Positions 33,527-42,679 of a DNA stretch of 64,000 bases are shown piece by piece. The DNA lies in the NCBI RefSeq assembly GCF_001879715.1, contig NZ_MNBW01000012.1:62001-126000 (forward strand). Direction: 5' to 3'. The DNA is from Nioella nitratireducens. GTDB lineage: Bacteria > Pseudomonadota > Alphaproteobacteria > Rhodobacterales > Rhodobacteraceae. Each line of letters begins with the position of its first letter. Position 1 is the first letter of the stretch. The notes under the pieces are model-generated. The model had not been told where the DNA came from and did not search any database. It worked only from the letters and a program-made list of their open reading frames with translations. Made by a program: the position numbers and the translations under genes.

Positions 33527-34441
33527 ATGACACGCAAGCAAAAGCCCAAGGACGAAAAGCAAATCGCGCGGGAAATCTCCTATGCGCATTCAGCCCGAAC
33601 CAAAAGCGGTCGGGCGATGATCCGGGTGATGGAAAACACCACCGGTCGGATCAAGCTGATCCGCCGCGCGCGCGGCTATGATGACGAGGTGCGCTCGGGC
33701 CGGGATTTCTGGGAAGTGATCGTCGAACGCTATGGTTTGTCGCTGGAGGTGACGGGCGGTAGCCTGGACAATATCCCGGTGGACGGGCCGCTGATCGCCA
33801 TCGCCAACCATCCCTACGGCATTCTCGATGGGTTGATGCTGGGCCATATCCTGTCGATCACGCGGGGCGATTTCCGCATTCTTGCCCATCAGGTCTTTCG
33901 CAAGTCCGAGGATCTGGACAAGGTCATCCTGCCGATTTCCTTCGATGAAACGAAAGAGGCGGTCGCGCTGAACATCCAGACCCGCAAGTCGGCGCTGCGC
34001 TACTTGTCCGAGGGCGGCGCGATCGGGATCTTTCCCGGCGGCACCGTGGCCACGGCCAACAAGCCCTTCGGGCGGCCGATGGACCCCTATTGGCGCGGCT
34101 TCACGGCGCGGATGATCACCAAGTCGGACGCGGTCGTGGTGCCGATCTTTTTCGAGGGGCACACCAGCCGCCTGTTCCAACTGGCCAGCCATTTGCACAC
34201 GACCCTGCGCATGGGGCTGTTGATCAAGGAATTTCGCAAGCGGGTGAACACGCCGGTCAAGGTGGTGATCGGCCCCCCCATTGCGCGGGCAGAGCTGGAC
34301 CGCTTTGCCGGGGACACGCGGGCGATGATGGACTTCCTGCGCCAATCCACCTACCAATTGTCCCCAACCCCCATCAACCCGTCCGAGATCGGGTTCGAAT
34401 TCGAGGATAAACACAAGCGAGATGGCCGTCGGGATATTTGA
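33527..34441 (+). CDS. Lysophospholipid acyltransferase-family protein
   Basis: A 304-residue member of the PlsC-like acyltransferase superfamily. The active-site region reads [17 protein letters not shown], giving H-x5-D instead of the usual H-x4-D, as also found in the hemolysin/ornithine-lipid-type branch. A second block [17 protein letters not shown] fits the phosphate/acceptor site (FPEG-like). It would move an acyl chain onto a lyso-lipid at the inner membrane. The 3' end overlaps murI by 20 bases. Confidence 0.78.
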   Translation: MTRKQKPKDEKQIAREISYAHSARTKSGRAMIRVMENTTGRIKLIRRARGYDDEVRSGRDFWEVIVERYGLSLEVTGGSLDNIPVDGPLIAIANHPYGILDGLMLGHILSITRGDFRILAHQVFRKSEDLDKVILPISFDETKEAVALNIQTRKSALRYLSEGGAIGIFPGGTVATANKPFGRPMDPYWRGFTARMITKSDAVVVPIFFEGHTSRLFQLASHLHTTLRMGLLIKEFRKRVNTPVKVVIGPPIARAELDRFAGDTRAMMDFLRQSTYQLSPTPINPSEIGFEFEDKHKRDGRRDI

Positions 34442-35234
34442 TAGCGGTTTGGGCGGGTTGACGGTGCTGGATGCCGTTGCCAAGCGCCTGCCGGAGGTGC
34501 CCTTTGTCTATTACGGCGACAATGCCCATGCGCCCTATGGCGTGCGGAATGCCGATGATGTCTATGATCTGACCACCAAGGGCGTGCAGCGGCTGTTCGA
34601 TGCGGGCTGCGATCTGGTGATCCTGGCCTGCAACACCGCCTCGGCGGCGGCTCTGCGCCGGATGCAGGAGGCTTGGGTGCCCGAGGGAAAGCGCGTGCTT
34701 GGCGTCTTCGTGCCGCTGATCGAGGCGTTGACCGAACGGCAATGGGGCGACAATTCCCCGCCGCGCGAAGTGGCGGTGAAACATGTGGCGCTGTTCGCCA
34801 CGCCCGCCACCGTCAGCAGCCGCGCGTTTCAGCGTGAACTGGCGTTTCGCGCCATCGGCGTGGATGTCGAGGCGCAGCCCTGTGGCGGCGTGGTCGATGC
34901 GATCGAGCAAGGCGACATGATCTTGGCCGAAGCACTGGTGCGCAGCCATGTCGAGGCGTTGCAACGGCGGATGCCCACACCAGAGGCCGCGATCCTTGGC
35001 TGCACCCACTATCCGCTGATGCAGGAGGTGTTCCAGGACGCGCTCGGCCCCGATGTGGCGGTCTACAGCCAAGCCAACCTGGTGGCCGAGAGCCTTGCGG
35101 ATTACCTTGAGCGGCATCCCGACAAGCTGGGGCCGGGGACGGAACCGGGATTTCTGACCACGGGCGATCCGGCACGGGTGTCGAACAAGGCGACGCAATT
35201 CCTGCGCCGCAAGATCGAGTTCCGGACCGCCTGA
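34422..35234 (+). CDS. murI: Glutamate racemase
   Basis: A 270-residue enzyme supplying D-glutamate for peptidoglycan. The N-terminus [17 protein letters not shown] is the family signature; catalytic cysteines are in [11 protein letters not shown] and LGCTHYPLM, with [11 protein letters not shown] between. Length is normal. It starts inside the end of the acyltransferase gene, so the two are probably co-translated. CcmE follows after 88 bases. Confidence 0.95.
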   Translation: MAVGIFDSGLGGLTVLDAVAKRLPEVPFVYYGDNAHAPYGVRNADDVYDLTTKGVQRLFDAGCDLVILACNTASAAALRRMQEAWVPEGKRVLGVFVPLIEALTERQWGDNSPPREVAVKHVALFATPATVSSRAFQRELAFRAIGVDVEAQPCGGVVDAIEQGDMILAEALVRSHVEALQRRMPTPEAAILGCTHYPLMQEVFQDALGPDVAVYSQANLVAESLADYLERHPDKLGPGTEPGFLTTGDPARVSNKATQFLRRKIEFRTA

Positions 35235-35322
35235 GGCAACCTGTCCTTGCGGATGCTCTCGACCTTTGCGGCGGGAATGCCCATCTAGGACGCAGTCTGG
35301 CGAATTTGAGGAGGCGGGCCCC

Positions 35323-35778
35323 ATGCGCGGGTTGAAGAAGAAACGCAGAATCCAGGTGATTTTGGTCGCAGTCGCGGCCTTGGCGATTTCCGTCGGGCTG
35401 ATCGGCTATGGCATGCGCGATGGCATCAATTTCTTCCGCACGCCATCGGAAGTGGCGGTGACGCCGCCGCCGCCGACCGAGGTGTTCCGCATCGGTGGGC
35501 TGGTGCTGGACGGCAGCCTTGTGCGCGATGCAGGCACCGAACTGCATTTCGTTGTGACAGACGGCGGGGCCGATATCCCGGTGCGGTATGTCGGCTCGGA
35601 TGCGCCGCCCGACCTGTTCGACGAAGGCACGGGAACGGTGGCGACCGGCAGCTTGCAAGACGGGGTCTTCATTGCCACGGAACTTTTGGCCCGCCATGAC
35701 GAAACCTATATGCCCGCCGAGGTGATCGACGCGCTGGAACAACAGGGCGTGTATCGCTCGCCGACGCCCGAGAGCTGA
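35323..35778 (+). CDS. ccmE: Cytochrome c maturation haem chaperone CcmE
   Basis: A 151-residue inner-membrane haem chaperone. It has the basic start MRGLKKKRRIQ, one N-terminal membrane helix, then the OB-fold periplasmic domain with FRIGGLVLDGSL and VRYVGSDAPPDLF. The haem-binding histidine is H125 in LLARHDETYMP. It passes haem to the CcmF/H lyase; no other ccm genes are in the window. I start at 35323, which has GAGGAGGCGG upstream. Confidence 0.95.
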   Translation: MRGLKKKRRIQVILVAVAALAISVGLIGYGMRDGINFFRTPSEVAVTPPPPTEVFRIGGLVLDGSLVRDAGTELHFVVTDGGADIPVRYVGSDAPPDLFDEGTGTVATGSLQDGVFIATELLARHDETYMPAEVIDALEQQGVYRSPTPES

Positions 35779-35852
35779 GCAGCGCGGAAATCCCGGGAAC
35801 GGAGTTTTCACCGCGTCTGCCGCAGATGGTCCCCTTTGGACAGGTCAGGGTA

Positions 35853-35903
35853 GTGAGGGGCCAGCCCCTCACACTCCCCGGAGTATTTTTGCCAAGAAGA
35901 AGG
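35853..35903 (+). terminator. Terminator with repeated 28-base element, copy 2
   Basis: GTGAGGGG and CCCCTCAC form a perfect stem around CCAG (35853-35872), followed by the 28-base element 35876-35903 with GGAGTATTTTTGCCAAG. It is identical to the element after the RimK-fusion gene on the other strand, and has the same orientation relative to the gene it follows (here ccmE). Confidence 0.65.
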
Positions 35904-35908
35904 CAGGG

Positions 35909-35924
35909 TTAGCGGAGGCTTAAC
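35909..35924 (+). promoter_or_regulatory. CtrA-like binding box upstream of the lysis genes
   Basis: TTAG-N7-TTAAC matches the CtrA full-site pattern TTAA-N7-TTAAC with one mismatch in the first half. It lies 55 bases before the endolysin start. CtrA controls gene transfer agent release genes in Rhodobacter, so the site makes sense, but it is only a pattern match. Confidence 0.5.
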
Positions 35925-35978
35925 CTTTTTGTGCCTATGGTCGGGGCAATCGGAACCTGAGCATGGGAGGGCTGAACC

Positions 35979-36590
35979 ATGCTGTCGGTTCGCCAGATTG
36001 CGTCTGAAATAGTCGACCGCGAAGGGGGCTTCGTGAATGACCCCAACGATCCCGGGGGGGCGACGAATTACGGGGTCACCATCCATACCATGCGCGCGCT
36101 TGGGCTGGACCTTGACGGCGATGGCGACGTGGATGTCACCGATGTGCGCGCCTTGCCCCGAGAGCGGGCGGTCGAAATTTTCATCGAGCATTACTATCGG
36201 CGGCCGCATATTGACCGGCTGCCAGAGGCGTTGCAGCCGACCGTCTTCGACATGCAGGTCAACGCCGGGACCAACGCCTTGCGCATTTTGCAAAGATTGT
36301 TGCGTGATATGGGGCAGGAAATCGTGGTGGACGGCGTTATCGGGCCACAGACCATCGCGGCTGCGGAAACGGTGCATGATCGGGCCGGGCAGGCGCTGGT
36401 CGATGCCTACGGGATCGCGCGGCGGAATTTCTACTACGCGATTGCGGATCGACGACCGGCGTCAAGGCGCTATGCCACCCGGCGCGACGGCGGCAAGGGC
36501 GGCTGGATCTTGCGGGCCGAGGCGTTCATCTCGCCCGAATTTCACCTGACAGACGCGGAACATCGGGAAAGGGTTGCGGCATGGGGTTGA
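35979..36590 (+). CDS. GH108-type endolysin (probable gene-transfer-agent lysis enzyme)
   Basis: A 203-residue peptidoglycan hydrolase of glycoside hydrolase family 108. The catalytic glutamate is E15 in DREGGFVNDPNDPGGATNYG, the family hallmark, and a peptidoglycan-binding-type C-terminal part contains VVDGVIGPQTI. There is no signal peptide, so release needs a holin, which is encoded directly after with a ten-base overlap. In Rhodobacter capsulatus an endolysin-holin pair of this sort lies apart from the GTA structural genes and lyses producing cells. No prophage genes surround it. Confidence 0.85.
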   Translation: MLSVRQIASEIVDREGGFVNDPNDPGGATNYGVTIHTMRALGLDLDGDGDVDVTDVRALPRERAVEIFIEHYYRRPHIDRLPEALQPTVFDMQVNAGTNALRILQRLLRDMGQEIVVDGVIGPQTIAAAETVHDRAGQALVDAYGIARRNFYYAIADRRPASRRYATRRDGGKGGWILRAEAFISPEFHLTDAEHRERVAAWG

Positions 36591-37108
36591 TTTCACGCGC
36601 CTTGGGCGGGGCGGATGCGCTTTCGGCGGCGGGCTCGGCGGTCAGCGATGTGGCGGAAGTGTTCCACGCCAATGAAACCCGCGCATTGGAGTTGTCGGCG
36701 GCGGCGCAGCGGGCGGCACTGGATGCGCAAGGCGACGAGTTTCAATATGCGCGACCGGGGCTGTTTGACCGGATCATCAACGGAATCAACCGGATGCCCC
36801 GGCCGTTTCTGGCGCTTGGCACGATCGGACTGTTTGTCTTCGCCATGGTCGATCCGGTGGCTTTTTCTGGCCGGATGGAGGGGTTGAACGCGGTGCCAGA
36901 GCCGCTGTGGTGGCTGCTTGGGGCGATCGTCAGCTTCTATTTCGGCGCGCGGGAGATGCACTATTTCCGCACGCCGAACGGCGGACGTCTGCCCCGGATG
37001 CAGCCAGAGCCGGTGGCGGCGGACGCCGTGGCGGGGGCAGGCGACGTCAACCCGGCGCTGGAGCGCTGGCTGGCGCAGCAACGCGAAAGCGACCGGGGCG
37101 GGGATTGA
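36581..37108 (+). CDS. Holin (three-helix holin family)
   Basis: A 175-residue membrane protein. Two clear hydrophobic segments (PFLALGTIGLFVFAMVDPVAF and PLWWLLGAIVSFYFGAREMHYF) follow an amphipathic alanine-rich N-terminal helix. GAREMHYFR is typical of the 3TM holin family that goes with GH108 endolysins. It would make the inner-membrane hole that lets the endolysin out. The ATG overlaps the endolysin end. A terminator hairpin is built over its own stop codon. Confidence 0.82.
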   Translation: MGLISRALGGADALSAAGSAVSDVAEVFHANETRALELSAAAQRAALDAQGDEFQYARPGLFDRIINGINRMPRPFLALGTIGLFVFAMVDPVAFSGRMEGLNAVPEPLWWLLGAIVSFYFGAREMHYFRTPNGGRLPRMQPEPVAADAVAGAGDVNPALERWLAQQRESDRGGD

Positions 37109-37123
37109 CCCCCGCCCCGGTTT
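37093..37123 (+). terminator. Terminator across the holin stop codon
   Basis: CCGGGGCGGGG and CCCCGCCCCGG form a perfect 11-base stem; the six-base loop contains the TGA stop. TTT follows. It serves the lysis pair and faces the convergent dehydrogenase gene ending at 37127. Confidence 0.7.
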
Positions 37124-37126
37124 GGA

Positions 37127-39553
37127 TCAACCGCGCATCCGTTCCATGTTGGCATCGAACAGCGGCGCGGTTTGCGGGCGGGCGGTCAGGCGCTCGCCCA
37201 ACAGTTCGATGGACCACGGTCCGTCGCTGTCGGCCACGTCCCTGGACACATAGCCCATGGCCATGGACACACCGGAATGGTGGGCGAAGCCGCCCGAGGT
37301 GACCCAGCCGACCACCGTTTCGTCATGCCAGATCGGCTCATCCCCGATGACGTCGGCGCCTTTCGCATCCACCACGAAGCTGCGCAGGCGCAGGGTGCCG
37401 CCGGTGTCGCGCTCGGCCAAAGCCGCCGCCTTGCCGATAAACTCCGCGTCCTTGCCATAGGCAACGAAGCGGTCCATCCCGCATTCCAGCGCGCCGTAGA
37501 CGGGCCGGTATTCGCGCGCCCATCCGCCAAAGTTCTTCTCCAACCGCATGGCATTGAGCGCGCGAAGGCCGAAGGGCTTGATCCCCAGATCCGCGCCTGA
37601 CTGCATGATCCGCTCGAAGATATGGCGCTGGTATTCGGGTTTCATCCACAGCTCATAACCGAGATCGCCGGTAAAGCTGACGCGACCGACAAGGCAGGGG
37701 GCCATGCCCACATCCATCTGCCGGATCGCCATGAAGCGGAAGGCGTCGTTCGACACGTCCTCGTGGCAGAGGCGTTGCAGAAGCTCGCGCGATTTGGGGC
37801 CGGCGATGGACAGGCCGACCAGCCCAAGGCCCACAACCTCCAGCGTGACCGAGCCATCCTGCGGCATGTGTTGTTCCAACCAGCGGGCGTAGAACACCTC
37901 GGCCATGCCGGAGCCTGCGAGGAAATACTCCGCGTCCCCAAGGCAGGCCAGCGACAGGTCGCCCTGCATCTTGCCGTTTTCCTTGAGCATCGGGGCCAGC
38001 GTCATGCGGCCCGGTTTCGGCAGTTTGCAGGCCAGCACTTTGTCCAGGAACGCCGCCGCGCCGGGGCCGCGCACGAAGAACTTGGAGAAACCCGAGATTT
38101 CCATCACGCCGACAGCCTCGCGGCAGGCGCGAACTTCCTCTTTCACATGCGGGAAATCGGTCGAGCGGCGCCAGCTGAACGCATCCTTGGTGCCGTCGGG
38201 CGAGAACCAGAGCGGTGCTTCCAGTCCCCAGCTGTCGCCCATCTGCGCGCCGAGACCTAAGAGCCGGTCATAGATCGGCGTGGTCTTGTAGGGGCGGGCG
38301 GCCTGCAATTCCTCGTTCGGGAACTTGATGGAAAAGCGGCGGGCGTAGTTTTCCTGCACCTTGGGGTTGGTATAGCTCATCGTGGCCCAATCGCCGTAAC
38401 GCGCGATATCCATGGCCCAGACATCGAAACCGGGATCGCCTGCCGTGATCCAGTTGGCCAGCGCCAGCCCGACGCCTCCGCCCTGGGAGAAGCCCGCCAT
38501 GACGCCACAGGCCGACCACATGCCGGGCAACCCGCGAATGGGGCCGATCAGCGGGTTGCCATCGGGGGCGAAGGTGAAGGGGCCGTTGATGATCTGCTTG
38601 ATGCCCGCGTTCTGGAAGGCGGGGAAATGTTCAAAACCCACTTCCAGCGAAGGCGCGATCCGATCAATATCGGGTTGCAACAGCTCATGCCCGAACTCCC
38701 ACGGGGTGGCGCGTTCCGACCACGGCACGCAGGCTTTCTCATAGGTGCCCATCAGCATCCCGCCGCGTTCCTGCCGCAGGTACAATTCACCATCGAAATC
38801 GACCGCGTGGATGACTTCCTTGCCGGTCTTTTCATTGATTTCAGCGACTTCCGGCATGTCCTCGGTAATGAGGTACATGTGTTCCATCGCCAGAACCGGC
38901 AGTTCGAGCCCCACCATTCTGCCCACTTCGCGGGCCCAGAGGCCGCCCGCGTTCACCACATGGTCACAAGCCACGTCGCCCTTGTTGGTTTTGACGATCC
39001 AGCCGCCGTCGCGGGCGCGCAGGATCTCTTCGACCTTGCAATGCTGTTCGTAGGACGCGCCCAGTTTCTTCGCCGATTTTGCATAGGCCCAGGTCACGCC
39101 CGACGGGTCGAGGTGGCCGTCGACCACGGTTTCCAGCCCGCCCACGAACTGCGCCGGGTCGATCAGCGGCATCAGCTCATGCGCTTCTTCCGGCGTGATA
39201 ACGCGGGACTGGATGTCCTGATAGCGACCCTTGGCCATGGTGGATTTCAGCCAGTCGAACCGTTCCGGGGTCGAGGCGAGCATGACACCGCCGGTCATGT
39301 GAAACCCGGTGGACTGGCCCGAAAGCTCCTCGATCTCGCGGTACAGCTCGATGGTGTATTTCTGCAGCTTGGCCACGTTCGGATCGCCGTTGATCGTGTG
39401 GCAGCCGCCCGCCGCGTGCCATGTCGAGCCGGAGGTCAGTTCCGAGCGTTCCAACAGCAGGCTGTCGGTCCAGCCCGCCTTGGCCAGATGGTAGAGCACC
39501 GAGCACCCGACGACACCGCCGCCGATTACCACCACACGGGCTTGGGTCTGCAT
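37127..39553 (-). CDS. Dimethylglycine/sarcosine dehydrogenase-like flavoprotein with GcvT domain
   Basis: An 808-residue enzyme of the dimethylglycine dehydrogenase family, which strips N-methyl groups and passes the one-carbon unit to tetrahydrofolate. Residues 7-380 are the DAO-type FAD domain (VVVIGGGVVGCSVLYHLA), with H46 in SGSTWHAAGG at the place of the histidine that binds FAD covalently in DMGDH. The C-terminal half (about 430-800) is a GcvT-like folate domain (FTGDLGYELWM). GGAGAT precedes the ATG at 39553. It would act in glycine betaine/choline use. Sarcosine is an alternative substrate. Confidence 0.85.
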   Translation of the reverse strand: MQTQARVVVIGGGVVGCSVLYHLAKAGWTDSLLLERSELTSGSTWHAAGGCHTINGDPNVAKLQKYTIELYREIEELSGQSTGFHMTGGVMLASTPERFDWLKSTMAKGRYQDIQSRVITPEEAHELMPLIDPAQFVGGLETVVDGHLDPSGVTWAYAKSAKKLGASYEQHCKVEEILRARDGGWIVKTNKGDVACDHVVNAGGLWAREVGRMVGLELPVLAMEHMYLITEDMPEVAEINEKTGKEVIHAVDFDGELYLRQERGGMLMGTYEKACVPWSERATPWEFGHELLQPDIDRIAPSLEVGFEHFPAFQNAGIKQIINGPFTFAPDGNPLIGPIRGLPGMWSACGVMAGFSQGGGVGLALANWITAGDPGFDVWAMDIARYGDWATMSYTNPKVQENYARRFSIKFPNEELQAARPYKTTPIYDRLLGLGAQMGDSWGLEAPLWFSPDGTKDAFSWRRSTDFPHVKEEVRACREAVGVMEISGFSKFFVRGPGAAAFLDKVLACKLPKPGRMTLAPMLKENGKMQGDLSLACLGDAEYFLAGSGMAEVFYARWLEQHMPQDGSVTLEVVGLGLVGLSIAGPKSRELLQRLCHEDVSNDAFRFMAIRQMDVGMAPCLVGRVSFTGDLGYELWMKPEYQRHIFERIMQSGADLGIKPFGLRALNAMRLEKNFGGWAREYRPVYGALECGMDRFVAYGKDAEFIGKAAALAERDTGGTLRLRSFVVDAKGADVIGDEPIWHDETVVGWVTSGGFAHHSGVSMAMGYVSRDVADSDGPWSIELLGERLTARPQTAPLFDANMERMRG

Positions 39554-39673
39554 GAAAATCTCCTGTTTCGCAGTCCGGTTTCCCGGCAGCCTAGCGCGCC
39601 CAAGCGGCACTCGATCGCAGGTTTCCGACAAAGCGGCAGGGGGATATGGCGTGAACTGGCGTTTGCCGTGCGC

Positions 39674-41041
39674 TCAGTCCAGCCCCAGCCCGGCGCGACC
39701 CGCCTGTCCTATGTCGTGGTAAAGCCCCGCCATCAGCGCGATGGCGCCGGGCATCATCGCCTTGGGCAGATGTTCGTCCGGCGCGTGCTGGTTGCAGCCG
39801 GGGTAGCTGTGCGGCACCCAGACGGCGGGCAGGCCGAGCGTGTCGGTGAAGACATGGTTGGGTAGCGACCCGCCTTGCGACGGCAAAAGGCCGGGGGGCT
39901 GGCCGGTGCTGGCCTCGATGGAGGACAGAACGAACTGCGCGAACGGGTTGGAAAGCGGTGTCGCCGAGGCCGGAAAACGGGCCTCGGGCTCGTCGATCTC
40001 GACAAAATCAAAGCCGTTTGCATCAAGGTGGGCGCGCAGGTTGGGGGTGATCGCGTCGGTGTCGATTCCGGCCACATGGCGCAGCTGGATATGGGCCACG
40101 GCCTCTGGCGGGATGGCGTTGACCGGGCGCTCGGGCGTGCCGCAGGAAAAGGCCAGAACCTCGACCGTGGACCACGCGTGCACCCGTTCCGCCGGGGTCA
40201 GGCCCGGGGTGCCCCAGCCGGGGTCGATCTCGCCGCCCGCAGGGGTGATCGGGGCCAACGCCGCGCGCACATCGTCGGGGATGCCGGGCGGTGTCCAGCC
40301 GGGAACGCGGACCTCGCCATGCGGCCCGATGAGGCTTGCCAGAACATGCGCCATCTCGGTGCCGGGGTTGCGCAAGAGCCCGCCAAAATTGCCCGAATGC
40401 CGCCCGCCGCTGCGGTGCCGGATGGTCAATGTCAGGTTCACCGCGCCGCGTGCGCCAAGAAAGACGGTCGGGCGATCTTGGGCCAGTCGCGGCCCGTCCG
40501 AGGCCAGCACCAGATCGGCGCCAATCTCATCCTTCAGGCCCGCGCAGATCTCGTTCAGGCCGGTCGAGCCGATCTCTTCGCCCATTTCCACCAGCATATG
40601 CATGTTGAAGCCGAGACCGCCTTGCGCGTCCAGCACAAGGCGCAGGGCGGTGAGGTTGACCAGCACCTGCCCCTTGTTGTCGGCCACGCCGCGCCCGTAG
40701 AGCTTGCCGTCGCGCTCGGTCAATTGCCACGGTGAGAGCCCCTTGGACCAGCGCCCGTCCATCCCTGGCACGGTATCGCCATGGCCATAGCCGAGGATGG
40801 TGGGCAGACCGTCCCCCTCGACCCGCGAAAGCAGCAGGGCGGGCGGGTGATCGCCCTCGATACTGCGAGCGGCAAAGCCGTGGTCCGCCATCAGCGCCGC
40901 GATATGGGCCTGACAAGCCGCATGGGCCTTGGCCGCGCCGGGTTCGGTGGGAAAGGCCACGAGATCAGCAAGCTCCGCGATATAGCGGGCGAGGGTTTCG
41001 GGCGATCGGGCGGTGGCGAGCAGCGTGTCACGGTGTGTCAT
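39674..41041 (-). CDS. M20-family metallopeptidase/amidohydrolase
   Basis: A 455-residue zinc peptidase of the M20 family (ArgE/DapE/carnosinase-like). Metal ligands are in LGYGHGDTVPGMDGRW, GRGVADNKGQV and VEMGEEIGSTG, and the end carries SYPGCNQHAPDEH. The dimerisation domain is about residues 200-340. The start at 41041 (MTHRDTLLATARS) fits the family better than the longer frame. It most resembles dipeptidase-like M20 members; the substrate is unknown. Confidence 0.87.
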   Translation of the reverse strand: MTHRDTLLATARSPETLARYIAELADLVAFPTEPGAAKAHAACQAHIAALMADHGFAARSIEGDHPPALLLSRVEGDGLPTILGYGHGDTVPGMDGRWSKGLSPWQLTERDGKLYGRGVADNKGQVLVNLTALRLVLDAQGGLGFNMHMLVEMGEEIGSTGLNEICAGLKDEIGADLVLASDGPRLAQDRPTVFLGARGAVNLTLTIRHRSGGRHSGNFGGLLRNPGTEMAHVLASLIGPHGEVRVPGWTPPGIPDDVRAALAPITPAGGEIDPGWGTPGLTPAERVHAWSTVEVLAFSCGTPERPVNAIPPEAVAHIQLRHVAGIDTDAITPNLRAHLDANGFDFVEIDEPEARFPASATPLSNPFAQFVLSSIEASTGQPPGLLPSQGGSLPNHVFTDTLGLPAVWVPHSYPGCNQHAPDEHLPKAMMPGAIALMAGLYHDIGQAGRAGLGLD

Positions 41042-41082
41042 GTCGCCATCAGGGCCAAAGCCGCGCCGGGATGCAAGGGGGA

Positions 41083-41811
41083 TCAGCCGACCAGTGCGCC
41101 GACGATATAGGCGACCACGGAGCACAGCCCCCCCACGCCCATCGTTTCAAGGATCGAGCGGGCCGGCGCCTCGCCCGTGGCCCGCCACCGCAAGACACCC
41201 AACCCGAAAAGCGCCAGGGTTGTCGCCGCGACCGAGGCCGGGAAGGCGGCCTCCAGCGGCATTCCGATCAGGTAGGGGACCAGCGGAATCCCCCCAAGCG
41301 ACAGGAAGGCGGCGAAGGTATAAAGCCCGCTGACCAGCGGCGTGCTGCTGGCCGGGTCGGGCATCTCGAATTCATAGGTCATCATCAGGTCGGCAGCGAA
41401 GCTGTGATTGCGCATCAAGATATCGGTCATGGTGCGCGCATCCGCGACGGACAGACCGCGTTCGCGCAGAAGCTGCTTCATTTCCGTGCGCTCGCCGGCG
41501 GGATCGGTCGCCAGCTCGCTCAACTCCTTGGTGCGGCGCGCGTGGTAGAGGTCGCGTTGCGAACGGCCTGACAGGAACTCTCCCAATCCCATCGAGACGC
41601 CATCTGCAAAGAGGTTGGCAAGGCCGAACACCAGCACCGCCAGCGCCCCGATCTGCCCGGTCTGGTCCGAGGACGCCCCAGCAAACCCCGCGACGATGGC
41701 GAAGGTGGTGACGATCCCGTCATTGCCGCCATAGACGATCTGCTTCAGGAATTCCTGCGCGCGGGTGATCTTGTGGTCTTGCTGGCGATGCTGCACCCAG
41801 TCGATGGCCAT
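41083..41811 (-). CDS. VIT1/CCC1-family transporter
   Basis: A 242-residue membrane protein of the vacuolar iron transporter family. The pattern FLKQIVYGGNDGIVTTFAIVAG is the signature first helix, and ANLFADGVSMGLGEFLSGRSQ the second; a cytosolic helical part with ERTEMKQLLRERG may bind metal. It probably exports iron or manganese. It ends 42 bases before the M20 peptidase start on the same strand and may share its transcript. Confidence 0.87.
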   Translation of the reverse strand: MAIDWVQHRQQDHKITRAQEFLKQIVYGGNDGIVTTFAIVAGFAGASSDQTGQIGALAVLVFGLANLFADGVSMGLGEFLSGRSQRDLYHARRTKELSELATDPAGERTEMKQLLRERGLSVADARTMTDILMRNHSFAADLMMTYEFEMPDPASSTPLVSGLYTFAAFLSLGGIPLVPYLIGMPLEAAFPASVAATTLALFGLGVLRWRATGEAPARSILETMGVGGLCSVVAYIVGALVG

Positions 41812-41891
41812 GGCTGCTCTCCATTGCTCGGCTGTGGCCACTTTGGCCCGCACGGGGGCTGTGGGCAATGCGGCGTGCGGCCTGTGCAACG

Positions 41892-41919
41892 AAAAAGGCC
41901 CGGACGCTGTGTCCGGGCC
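41892..41919 (-). terminator. Terminator of the peroxiredoxin gene
   Basis: GGCCCGGAC and GTCCGGGCC form a perfect nine-base stem with a five-base loop; on the minus strand it is followed by TTTTT. It is 25 bases after the peroxiredoxin stop. Confidence 0.85.
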
Positions 41920-41943
41920 GTGTTGGTCGTCTGGTGCGGGCGA

Positions 41944-42492
41944 TCAGGCCGCTGCGCCGCGTGCCTGCTCTTGCAGCCACGCCATCACGTTTTCGGGCGA
42001 AGATACGCCGTAGGGATCGTCACCGTGGTTGTCTTCCAGGCCCGGCTCTTCGAACCACGCCTCGACCACACCGTCATCGACGATGGCCGCGTAGCGCCAC
42101 GAGCGCAGGCCGAAGCCGAGGTTGTCCTTTCGCACCAGCATACCGACGCGGCGGGTAAACTCGCCCGACCCGTCGGGGATCACCTGCACGTTTTCCAGCG
42201 CCTGCGCCTCGGCCCATTTGTTCATGACGAAGCTGTCGTTCACGGACATGCAGTAAATCGCGTCGATGCCGTGCTCGGCGAAATCTGCATAGCCGTTTTC
42301 GAAACCGGGCAAATGGTAGGTGGAGCAGGTGGGGGTGAAGGCGCCGGGCAGCGAGAACAGCACCACGCGGCGGCCGGCGAAATAGTCATCGGTGGTCATG
42401 TCCTGCCAGCGGAACGGGTTGGGGCCTTCTAGGCTGTCGTCGCGGACGCGGGTCTTGAAGGTCACTTGCGGCAATCTGGAACCGGGAAGCAT
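41944..42492 (-). CDS. Peroxiredoxin (Prx5 family)
   Basis: A 182-residue thiol peroxidase. The peroxidatic cysteine is C56 in LPGAFTPTCSTYHLPGF, the Prx5 signature, and the later part has RVGMLVRKDNLGFGLRSWRYA. It reduces hydrogen and alkyl peroxides with a thiol donor. The ATG at 42492 follows GGAGAGTAACC. It is divergent from lipA, with 187 bases between starts that hold both promoters; I could not fix their boxes. Confidence 0.92.
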   Translation of the reverse strand: MLPGSRLPQVTFKTRVRDDSLEGPNPFRWQDMTTDDYFAGRRVVLFSLPGAFTPTCSTYHLPGFENGYADFAEHGIDAIYCMSVNDSFVMNKWAEAQALENVQVIPDGSGEFTRRVGMLVRKDNLGFGLRSWRYAAIVDDGVVEAWFEEPGLEDNHGDDPYGVSSPENVMAWLQEQARGAAA

Positions 42493-42679
42493 GGTTACTC
42501 TCCTGTCGGTAAAGGGAAAATCGTTGGAGTCGGAACTCGCTTTGCGTCCTTTAGAACGATTCCAGATTGGTCTGCAATGCGGTCGCGGCATTTGACGTTT
42601 GCATAGCCGCATCCCGCCACGCGCGGGGTTACTTTTCCGCCTTTTGCGGTTAAATAGGGCGGATTGGAGGAGCCCCTGC

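Noticed and set aside
35979-37108. Prophage
   Set aside because: Only endolysin and holin are present; no integrase, capsid, tail or attachment sites, and housekeeping genes lie on both sides.
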